This document shows positions 9,568 through 18,328 of a stretch of DNA of 64,000 nucleotides, piece by piece. The notes beneath the pieces are model-generated. The model did no database searches and had not been told where the DNA came from. It was given only the letters and a program-made list of their open reading frames with translations. The translations under genes and the position numbers were made by a program. How positions within the stretch are numbered: position 1 is the stretch's first letter; the number at the start of each line of letters is the position of its first letter. Source of the DNA: Cryptomeria japonica (taxonomy: Eukaryota; Streptophyta; Pinopsida; Cupressales; Cupressaceae); assembly GCF_030272615.1 (NCBI RefSeq), contig NC_081410.1, positions 144,764,349 through 144,828,348 of the forward strand. The letters are read 5' to 3'.

Positions 9568-11828
9568 GTCACTTATGCAAATGCAATTTTTTTTTTTTCA
9601 ACGATAATATATGATATGCAACTAAATGCAAACCAAATATATGAAAATGCAATCTGTGTCTTTGGTTGTTTTTGAAGATTTTGACAAACTTTTTGAAATG
9701 CAAATCTAAGAGAGGAACCTTGGGAAATTGGAATGATGTCTAGACCTCAAAGGACAAAAGGACTTAACAGACAAAGGACAAGATGACAATGTCTCCCCTA
9801 TATGCTTGGATACTAAGCTAGGTTTGACGAAATGATATTGATGACAAAAAGGACAAAAGACTTGATAAGGTCTAGACTTCTTAACAATGACTTAGGGTTT
9901 ATCAAAGATTTGGATTGCTCAAGTATGACAAGACCAAGTTTTTTGAGACTATATGCAAAGGGACAATTAATATGCAAGTGACCCTAATATGATATGACAA
10001 TGACTTAAGCTTAATGAAGAGACTTAGGGTATGGAAATATGAATGTATGACAATGGTATGTCTTTAATGCAAAAGGACACATGCAAATGGATGACTCTTA
10101 TTGATATGCAAAAGAGTATAACTTAGATGAAACCTAACCTTGATACTTGACAATGACTTTGCTAAATGCAACCTAGGATGAGCCTAAATGTAAGTGACAT
10201 GAATGTTAAGACAAGATTTGGAACAATGTTTGATCATCATATTGGAAGATGTGTTTTGAACTTTGTTGAATTTTTGTTGGATGAATGTCTCTTGTGTTTA
10301 ATCTTATGTTGGATCAATGTGCTTGTTCTTGAAATGGGATTCAACTTTTGACAATCAAAGAATACAAGATGTTACAACTTAGACTCAAGGCAATCATGCT
10401 CATTTCCACATTCCTTATGGTAGGCAAAGACATTAGGTACTTGAGAGGTAGACTCATTATGAGATTCAAGGAGAATACATAGATGCTTGACCCCACGGGA
10501 TCCCCTCCATGGCACTCACTTCTCAGGGAAGCCAAGCATCAGTCCCCATGGAATCTCCCCATGGCGAACTTAGTATCTCTTCCAAGTATCCGAATTTGTC
10601 CTTCTCAAGCAACTAGAAGGGTTTTTGGCCTCTAAAAACAAGGTGTTTAGTAAGGATTTCTGTTAAGCGTTACTCCTTGATGTCATGCAAGCATGATTGA
10701 GACATTAAGCCCATCAAGATACCAAACAAATGTAGTCGCGCAAGCGCGATTTAGACCAAGAGGCCCTACTTAGATGTTGATATGAGAAAGAGTTCAAGGG
10801 TCATCACTTCCCAAGTAACTGCAATTCCCACGTAACACTTCCTTCAAAGCTTTCGCTCATCAGATATTTTTTTATAGTGAGTTAGAATGCCAAGGAATTC
10901 TAGCCGTACTCACTTTGGGTCGTCCCCTTCTCACGATTATCACTTCCTTGCTAAAGCAAAGTGGTCGGGAAGGCAGGCCCTCTAATGGAGACAAACAATC
11001 AACAACACAAGCATGGTATCGAAGATCTGGATTTCTGATCACCCTTTGAAGGATGAGAGCATACTCTCCTACTCCAATGTCATACTTAACAAACAAAGCA
11101 AACAAAGGTTCATTTCCTCCTATTTATAAATTACTAAATGCCTAATTAAAAATCTCAAACACACAATTTGGTTGTTTCTCCAAGGCAACCTGCAAAACCC
11201 TAGTTAGATGTTTGATTTGTTGTCTTTGACCATCGAATCTGCATAACACAAGTTAGTAGTTTGATTTGTAGTCTTTGTCATGCGTATGCCAAGATCCTGC
11301 ACAAATAATTAGTACCAAAATCCAAAGCATAGATGATCTGATTTATCAAAATTATAAAAAAAAAACTAAAAATTTCAGTCCACTTTGAGAAGGCATAACT
11401 TTCTCATCCTAGCTTCGAATTACAAACCGTTTGATGCGTTGGAAAGGTATTCAAATAATCTAGAACCAAATTTCGGAAACCTCAATGATGTCTCATCATG
11501 TTACCATATTTGTCCACAAATGCACCGAAGACCCTCAAAATTGCAATTTACTAAAACATATAAAAATTTTCAAGTAAAAACTGCATTTTTTTTACCTCTG
11601 TTCTGGACTTTACACAAGCGCAGAAGTCAGAACACAAGCGCAGGATGTATAACACAAGCACAGAATGTTTCAACACAGGCGCAAGATGTTTCAACACAGG
11701 CGCAGAATGCTTCACACAGGCGCAGGAGTGTCCAGAATGTACTGCACGGCCCTGTTTTTGAGTTTTTGACCTGCAAATCAGCTTAGAAGCACTCCAAAAC
11801 ACAGTAAGATGGTTAGAAGGTTAGTATT
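9568..11828 (-). other. Long 5' leader of the 11-kb element
   Basis: About 2.3 kb between PBS and the gag-like ATG, without a long frame. A 20-21-bp tandem repeat sits near its 5' end (11612-11731). Long leaders of this kind are usual in large gypsy elements and can hold packaging signals; no such signal is identified here. Confidence 0.6.
11612..11731 (-). repeat. Leader tandem repeat, 20-21-bp unit, about six copies
   Basis: On the minus strand the unit reads roughly CTGCGCCTGTGTTGAAACAT. Plus-strand starts of ACACA[A/G]G lie at 11612, 11632, 11652, 11673, 11694 and 11714. A related repeat with the same period occurs in another element at 35479-35590 on the opposite strand. Confidence 0.8.
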
Positions 11829-11844
11829 CACGTCAGGTTCACCA
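11829..11844 (-). other. Primer-binding site of the 11-kb element
   Basis: Minus strand TGGTGAACCTGACGTG begins 5 nt downstream of the 5' LTR end (GCTACA). A TGG start is expected because it pairs with the tRNA CCA end. I cannot name the tRNA without a tRNA set to compare. Confidence 0.7.
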
Positions 11845-11849
11845 GTTAA

Positions 11850-13456
11850 TGTAGCGTAGAAATTAGGAATCATCAAAACAAGTAGATCAAAACAAAAGAC
11901 ATGATACTCAATCAAAAGAACTCTCATTGAAATGAACCTAATTCTAAGCACACTCAATAGAGGTATGGAAACAAAGCATTCAAAGATGAAATATTACGCA
12001 AACCAGATGTAGAATTGAACACTCCTTCCATGCGGCTCCATTGTTGTTCTTTCCTCTTCAATGGGTTTGTGGATCTCACCTACAAGTGCACACACAATTG
12101 AAAGCAAAATTTGATGAAAAGTTCAAGAGTACTAGAAGCGTAAGTTCGGTAGTTTGATAGAAAATTCGGATTTCATGAAGGAGTTCGAAGGGTTGAAGGG
12201 ATTAAGGGGCTTTGATTAAAGAAAATCATCCAATTTATAGAAGAATTGGATAAGTGACAAAATTGGCATGATGCAATTCAAATGGAAATTGCAAATCAAC
12301 ATGACAAAATATGACAAATTATGCACTTTCCATGCACAATTTGATTGATTGATAATTGATGACAAATTATGACACATTTCATGTCAACATTGATTGATTA
12401 TCAATTATGACAATTTATGACAAATTGAAATGTCATTCCCATAGAATTAGGAGATGAAATAGGAGGGAAAAGAAATTAGAAATTAAGAAAATTAGAAAAT
12501 TGAAATTGATGACAAATTAGGAATTAGAAATTGATAGAAATTAGAATTTAGGAATTAGTGAATTAATTAATAATTTTTCATTTATTAATCAATTCACAAA
12601 GAGGAATAATTAGCCAATTAAATAAAGATTTAATTGTAACAAAAAGACCTAGGATAAATAAATAAATTATTTAATCCTAGAGGAAGAAATGACACATTAG
12701 GTTAAATGACTAAATCATAAAACCCTAGAAGACGAATTAGAAATGCGAAAATGACAATTAGGTCTTGATTGAAGATAATTGACTTGATCATGATTTGATT
12801 TTGGGTTGATAAATGACCAATGCGACAAAATGATTTGATTGATAAATGCGCCAATTGACGAGTAACAATGACAAATTGATCCAAATTGACATAATTGAGA
12901 CAGACAACGATCGATGACAAATCGGTCGCAAAATGACAAGATTGACAAGAGGACAAGAATCGATGAAAAAATAGATTGCAAGACGACAAGATTGACAATG
13001 ACCACGATCGATGACAAATTGATCGTTAAAACGACAGGATGATGATAAATCAACAAGATTGATAAGAGGACAACGATTGATGACAAATCGATCGCAAAAT
13101 TGACAGGATTGACGGTGTCCAAAATGATAAGATTGATGATAAGATTGATAAGATTGACAGGAGGACAAAACCCTAATTAGGATTGACGATGTCCAAAATG
13201 ATGACAAATGAATACGCACATTGATGCGACAGGGTAAAATTAATCAAAATCATGATTGGATAATGTTATCAACAAGACCAAATTCGAAGACGAGATGATT
13301 GAAGAATGTAGAAGAATGACTCGATGTTCGCAAAATGATAAAAATCAAGTGCGTGACATAGGAGAAATGTTAATGCGACGCAAAAACCTAAAATGAGGCA
13401 ATGCGCAAATGTTAAAGTATGACTTCGCAAGCGTTGACCATTTTTGGGTGTCTACA
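11850..13456 (-). repeat. 5' LTR of the 11-kb element (1,607 bp)
   Basis: Partner of 2455-4050. It carries 8 extra bases near 12194 and 3 near 12729. I count about 10 substitutions between the LTRs, roughly seven of them transitions. It should hold the promoter for minus-strand transcription; I could not place a convincing TATA box. Confidence 0.95.
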
Positions 13457-13461
13457 GAAAT

Positions 13462-14609
13462 TAATGCAGCACATAAACAATTAAACAATAACACACATCC
13501 AACTCATGAACACCAAGATTTTCTACGTGAAAAACCCAAACAAGGAAAAACCATTGTGAGCACCTACCCACAAAAATATATCCACTATGTATATCAAATT
13601 ACAATGAAAAAACCTCACTGCTCTAGACTTGCAAACCAAGGCTAACTGCTCTGGACTTGCAAACCAAGGCTAACTGCTCTTGGGGAAAGATACAAAAGAG
13701 AACTTGTAAAACCTGAAGCTAATTGCAATAAGGCAAGATACAAAATGATTTGAAAAGAAGGATCTCCTAATCATGAAGTTTTCCTTGAACTCTGCATCAA
13801 GTGACCAACATCAACACACACAACTCAGACCTCAACTATCAACACTTTGTAGAGCATATCTCTACCACAATCTTAAAATAGCTTGCATATCATTCGAGCA
13901 CAACTCTTCTTCTATGCTCTTCATCGAACTTTGTCGAGTGTCTTCACATCACACATTTACACTCCACACCTCATTACCCACATAATTCAATCACATCCAT
14001 TTTATATACAAGATAGATCATCAAAGCTTGAACTAAGTCAACTTGAACCAAAATATACCTTCCGGACAAAAAACACACACAATGATTCACTCCCAGAGAA
14101 AGAGGAGACCAAAACACATCTTCCAAAGATCAATTCATCGATCCACAATCACTGGAACATAACCAACATGCAACACATTCATATAAGCAATTATCAATCA
14201 AAACATATCCTTAATGCAAATAACTCAAATCTGGATCTCCACACACTACGGTGAGACTCATAACACATCAAACAACCTTCCACAAAACATATCTAAACCC
14301 AAGAATAAATCTTACATAGAATATTACAACAAGCTATGAACAATGCTACAACATTCAGAGAACACAAAGATATTTCCTGACCATAAAACTATCATATCTA
14401 TGATACCATAACAATATCCAAGAAAGATAACAAGTTATCAAACACCATCAACAACACTTTTCAAACCCGAACACTTTCGGAACAACGAATGGACACCTGC
14501 AACATTAACACAACATGATATCTTTGCACCATAGACTTTCCAGACCAGCACTTATTTAGAACAACAAGTTTGACATCAACGACAACCACAACAACACATA
14601 CTTCCAAAA
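13462..14609 (-). repeat. Copia-type solo LTR, right piece
   Basis: Continuation of 2394-2454; together about 1,209 bp without the 11-kb insertion. It shares the order of short blocks seen in the copia LTRs at 25170 and 31752: a GATTTT..ACGTGaAAAACC block, GGAAAAACCAT, ACCTaCCCACAA, and ATTACAATG. The expected terminal CAACA appears to be mutated to CAAAA. The candidate TSD ATGTG follows. A 28-bp unit is duplicated at about 13621-13676. No internal copia region lies beside it, so it is most simply a solo LTR. Confidence 0.6.
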
Positions 14610-14614
14610 ATGTG

Positions 14615-15710
14615 TCCTTTCTAGAGGCTTGTGGAACCCCCATTTTTAAAAAATAACATAATGATTATGAGGGAATTATAGATTATATGGGTAATTGAAA
14701 GGAAATTATGGGGTATAGGTATAAAATTATTCCAAATTATATTTAGAAGTGTCATGTATGTCAATTTCCACCTTGAAAAGTTATAGACAACTTCCCTTCA
14801 TAACCTACAAACACCCTACCAACCTCCTAAAATTTATTTTAGTCACTCATATGCCTCTAGAGTATACTTAATTTATGATTTATGACTATTATTGTTTTAG
14901 GATCCTTAAAATCATTATATACCGCCTATAGTAAAATTCACCCAATAAATCACTTATATATCCATCACAACTATATTCATCACCCCTTTTCTCAATTGAA
15001 TCTTCAAAGAAAAAATGGAAGACATTAAAGTAGTCAAGTATATTTGAGGGCCCAATCTTTGAACCATAAATCATCTCAAATTATGGATCGTCTTTGGTAG
15101 TAAACCCATGTTTTGATTATTGTGTCTTTTATTTATATTTTTAGTATTTTAGATTAGTGTGTGATATCATTACCCATGAACTAGTGACAAAATTATCATT
15201 AAGAACCTAGTTGTGCAAAGAACTAAAAACAAATTTAATAAGTAATTAGAATTTAGCAATCCTATTAGTAAGTGTAAACAATAAATTCAACAAAGTTGTA
15301 TTTCTAGAAAATCTAAAGAAGGATGTGAGGATGAAATTGACAATTCATTCAAATATAGAATATCTAAATATATTTGGCTAGGAAATTGAATAATGTTCTA
15401 CTTAGGTAAGCTCAATGTCTTAGTGTATAGTAAATAAATACTTTTCAATACACTTCGTTAAGTACAATTTAGATGGGTAATGTTGTCGTTTTTCCACAGT
15501 TGCACCTAATGAACCCTAAAGATTTGTCAAGTCTTATGATTAGGTTCAAATGGTAGTTTGGCCAATGAATGAGAGTGTGCATGCACCAATCTCCCCTGCA
15601 CTTCAGTGTCACAACCGTATTTTTGAATACTCATCTTATTAATTTAATATTTTGACAATTGAAAATGCATAATAATAATAATAATATATAAAATTTGATA
15701 TTTTAATATT
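14615..15710. other. Intergenic, nothing recognised
   Basis: AT-rich sequence with short frames only; a short AAT microsatellite lies near 15670-15690. Confidence 0.5.
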
Positions 15711-15727
15711 TATAATGATATATACTT

Positions 15728-16158
15728 TTTTAATGGTAAGTGCTATCAGCTGTGGGGATAGCGCCCTATATTAATAAAAGAAAGTAAATACATATTTATG
15801 TTATCACATGTCCAAAAATCTCTTCAACTAAGGAGAGAGCATAGCTACAATAAGAACTCGACTACGGAAACCTTGGCAAAAACACCCTAACTAGCTCGAA
15901 CACCAGAATCATATTCCCTAATTCTGTCCAATAAAGCGAAGAATATCCACCACTACATCCCCTATGCTGAGGAGATTATCAGTTGACCCCTCCGAACGCC
16001 ACCAATCATCCGATTCCAGAAGCCTCCTGAAATTGTTGAGGTTGTCGCTCAACACACCTACCTTGAAAGCGCACCAAGCCTCTCTCGTGAACAGGGCCTT
16101 TCTTCTCTGCTCTACTCCGTGAGCCGCCTCTCCATCAGTCTCCTCTTCCTCTCCATTG
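15728..16158 (-). mobile_element. 5'-truncated non-LTR retroelement with 17-bp TSD
   Basis: The 17-bp direct repeat TATAATGATATATACTT flanks it exactly (15711-15727 and 16159-16175). On the minus strand it ends in an A-run after CTTACCATT, as expected for target-primed reverse transcription. It contains a 79-codon open frame and a 3' stem-loop with arms GCTATC/GATAGC (15742-15747 and 15757-15762). It is clearly more GC-rich than its flanks. It could be a LINE 3' end or a processed pseudogene; the protein is not recognised. Confidence 0.85.
15918..16157 (-). pseudogene. C-terminal reading frame in the non-LTR insertion
   Basis: Open from the truncated 5' end of the insertion to a TAG at 15918-15920, about 79 residues. 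It is acidic at its start, then contains RRKALFTREAWCAFKVG and ends DILRFIGQN. No start codon is available because the 5' part is missing. No domain is recognised. Codon usage and GC content differ from the AT-rich flanks, consistent with a copied-in coding end. It could be the end of a LINE ORF or of a host mRNA. Confidence 0.45.
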
Positions 16159-16277
16159 TATAATGATATATACTTATATTTTATATTATTATCATTAAAA
16201 ATATTTTATTCAATTATACTTAAAAACTTAAATTTTATATAAATTTTAATTTACTCGAAATTATTTAAACTACTAAA

Positions 16278-16515
16278 AATATCTATTTATTATTCTTATA
16301 ATGCTTCTGGATTCGATTGTGTGTAAGATTTTTATCATCAACGTTTCGAATCATTCTGTGTTTCATCTCTTTAGATCTCTCATCCTAATGATGAATCATA
16401 GAATGTGATTCGAAATGTTGATGATGAAAATCTTGCACACAATTGAATCTAGAAGCATTATAAGAATTATAGTATGGATTGTGGAAATATGATAGCAGTA
16501 ATATCTATTTATTAT
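16278..16515. repeat. Foldback element between 16-bp direct repeats
   Basis: Direct repeats AATATCTATTTATTAT at 16278-16293 and 16500-16515 enclose about 206 bp. Inside, the arms 16294 to about 16365 and about 16395 to 16466 are imperfect reverse complements over roughly 70 bp (TTATAATGCTTCT...TCGAATCA against its complement), with a loop of about 30-40 bp. The hairpin does not extend to the right repeat; about 33 bp lie between. The structure suggests a MITE or other small mobile hairpin. Confidence 0.8.
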
Positions 16516-16984
16516 CAAGAAAGAAAAGTATACTTTATTTTTAAAAATAAAAATAAAAAGCCCCTACTAAATGTGAAAGGTTTAAAACCTTATAAATTTA
16601 GCATTTATAAAAAACAAAGAAATTGATTTTCTAGCTTCCCATGTAGAAAACGGCCAAGAAGATAAAGTAAAGAATTTAATTAAGGAAAACTTAGTTAATG
16701 AAAAAAGTTTCTTTAGGGCATGTCCCCATGCTACTGCTTAGCTTATTTTGGCTAGCATCAACTGCTCAACTTTTTAAGGAGCAGTTTGTGGAGCAGGTGG
16801 CCCCATGGATAGTCAAATCGTTGCTTGCAAGTAAATAGGAGACCAATAAGCAGCGGTCTTTTTTTCAACAATAAGCAGTGACTGCTTATTTCTAGCCCCC
16901 TTTTTTCTCAAAGCTTATTTTCAATTCCACTGCTTATTTCTAGCCCCACTTTTTTTCAAAGCTTATTTTCAAATTTTAAGCACT

Positions 16985-17355
16985 TGCTGCTCCACTAAAA
17001 TAGGGAAAGATTTCAATTTATCCTTTTCTCTTAATTAGAATTTTACATGGGAACACTCCAGCTACTTAAATTTAAGCAGAAAATGCTCAATCCTATTTTG
17101 AGCTTGTTTTGGTTACTCCATTAAAATAGCTGCTCCACTAATAGGGAAAGATTTCAATTTATCCTTTCCTCTTAATTAGAATTTTACATGGGAACACTCC
17201 AGCTGCTTAAATTTAAGCAGAAAATACTCAATCCTATTTTGAGCTTGTTTTGGTTACTCCATTAAAATAGCTGCTCCACTAACATAGGGAAAGATTTCAA
17301 TTTATCCTTTTCTCTTAATTAGAATTTTACATGGGAACACTCCAGCTGCTTAAAA
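16985..17355. repeat. Tandem repeat, 141-143-bp unit, 2.6 copies
   Basis: Copies of a unit containing TAGGGAAAGATTTCAATTTA start near 17003, 17144 and 17287. Each contains a near-perfect palindrome; the one at 17203-17220 is perfect (CTGCTTAAATTTAAGCAG). Related fragments with TAAGCAG/CTGCTTA extend upstream to about 16730. Confidence 0.85.
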
Positions 17356-17361
17356 CTGAAG

Positions 17362-18012
17362 TACTTTCGTGGAGATGAGGAGGAGATAAAAAGCCAAATC
17401 AAACCGTGGAAAGGAGTCATTTTTTGGGATGATTCTGAAGCAGGTAAATTAATAAACAAACCTGCACAATGGTATATATAATGGTTGCATGTCTTATTAC
17501 ACTGAAAGAAATTAGAGAGAATTAGAAGGGGCTAATTTAAGGGGATAAAGATTAGAGAGGATGAAGACACTGCTAGAAACTGTAATCACAATCAGGTATT
17601 CAATGCACTGACAGAGGGCAGACTGCATCAGTCAACGTCTGAAGATTTTTATTAACCTTATCTTTTCTATGCAAATATTAAATCCTATCTTATCAAAATC
17701 TTTATTATTTGCAGAAAGCCATGTGATGCCCATCCTCTACAGATCATCCAATCTTCTATATATTTGGAATGAGTTTGTAATTTGGACACTCTCTCAGCTG
17801 TATGATGTAACGCTTGTTTTGAAGAACATAAATTAATATGTTGATTTTCTTTTATTTCGTGTTTCCCTTTATTTTTCAATCAGCTTCTAGATGAAGAAGC
17901 CACTGAGTATATTCACTCATCGACCAACGAAGAGGAGATCCATGTGTATCGAGGAGTATTGAGAGAAGGTCTGCAACATGAAAAGAAACAAGGATTTTGG
18001 GAGAACAAATGA
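17362..18012 (+). pseudogene. Possible 3' end of a host gene, three exon-like blocks
   Basis: A coherent frame is obtained by joining 17362-17443, 17558-17595 and 17884-18012. Donors are CAG/GTAAAT and CAG/GTATTC; acceptors end in TTAGAG and TTTTTCAATCAG. Phases match (phase 1, then phase 0). The product tail contains FRGDEEEIKSQIKPWKGV and VYRGVLREGLQHEKKQGFW and ends at a TGA at 18010. It is acidic and hydrophilic. I do not recognise the family. The 5' side runs straight into the 142-bp tandem repeat and no upstream exons are evident, so it is more likely a gene fragment than an intact gene. Confidence 0.35.
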
Positions 18013-18052
18013 ATCCTTAAGTCATCAATTTAAAAGAAAAAAAAAACATTTA

Positions 18053-18328
18053 TTTGTGAGACAATTGCCTGAAAGTGCACACAACAGTTTCTTATTGAAC
18101 AAATCTAAACTTATTACAATGTGAAACCCAATAAATCCCTTCTGTTTGTGAGACAATTGCCTGAAAATGCACACAACAGTTTCTTATTGAACAAATCTAA
18201 ACTTATTACAATGTGAAACCCAATAAATCCCTTCTGTTTGTGAGACAATTGCCTGAAAATGCACACAACAGTTTCTTATTGAACAAATCTAAACTTATTA
18301 CAATGTGAAACCCAATAAATCCCTTCTC
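18053..18328. repeat. 92-bp tandem repeat, 3 copies
   Basis: Nearly identical copies begin TTTGTGAGACAATTGCC at 18053, 18145 and 18237. Only one or two substitutions separate them, so the amplification is recent. Confidence 0.93.

Larger units (their letters stand above)
2455..13456 (-). mobile_element. Complete non-autonomous LTR retrotransposon (gypsy-like), 11,002 bp
   Basis: Near-identical long repeats bound it: 2455-4050 and 11850-13456, each starting TGTAGC and ending CTACA on the plus strand. The 5-bp target-site duplication GAAAT flanks it at 2450-2454 and 13457-13461. Orientation is minus: a purine-rich PPT adjoins the left LTR, a TGG-starting PBS adjoins the right LTR, and the only long reading frame is on the minus strand. 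The internal region (7.8 kb) has one gag-like frame (9567 to 7081) but no protease, RT, RNase H or integrase motif that I can find. The two LTRs differ by about 10 substitutions (0.6%) and indels of 8 and 3 bp, so the insertion is recent. Gypsy-type assignment rests on TGTAGACACC LTR ends, the 5-bp TSD, a very long leader and 3' tandem repeats; these resemble the Tat/Ogre-like group, but without pol this is inference. It would depend on an autonomous partner for reverse transcription and integration. Confidence 0.92.
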
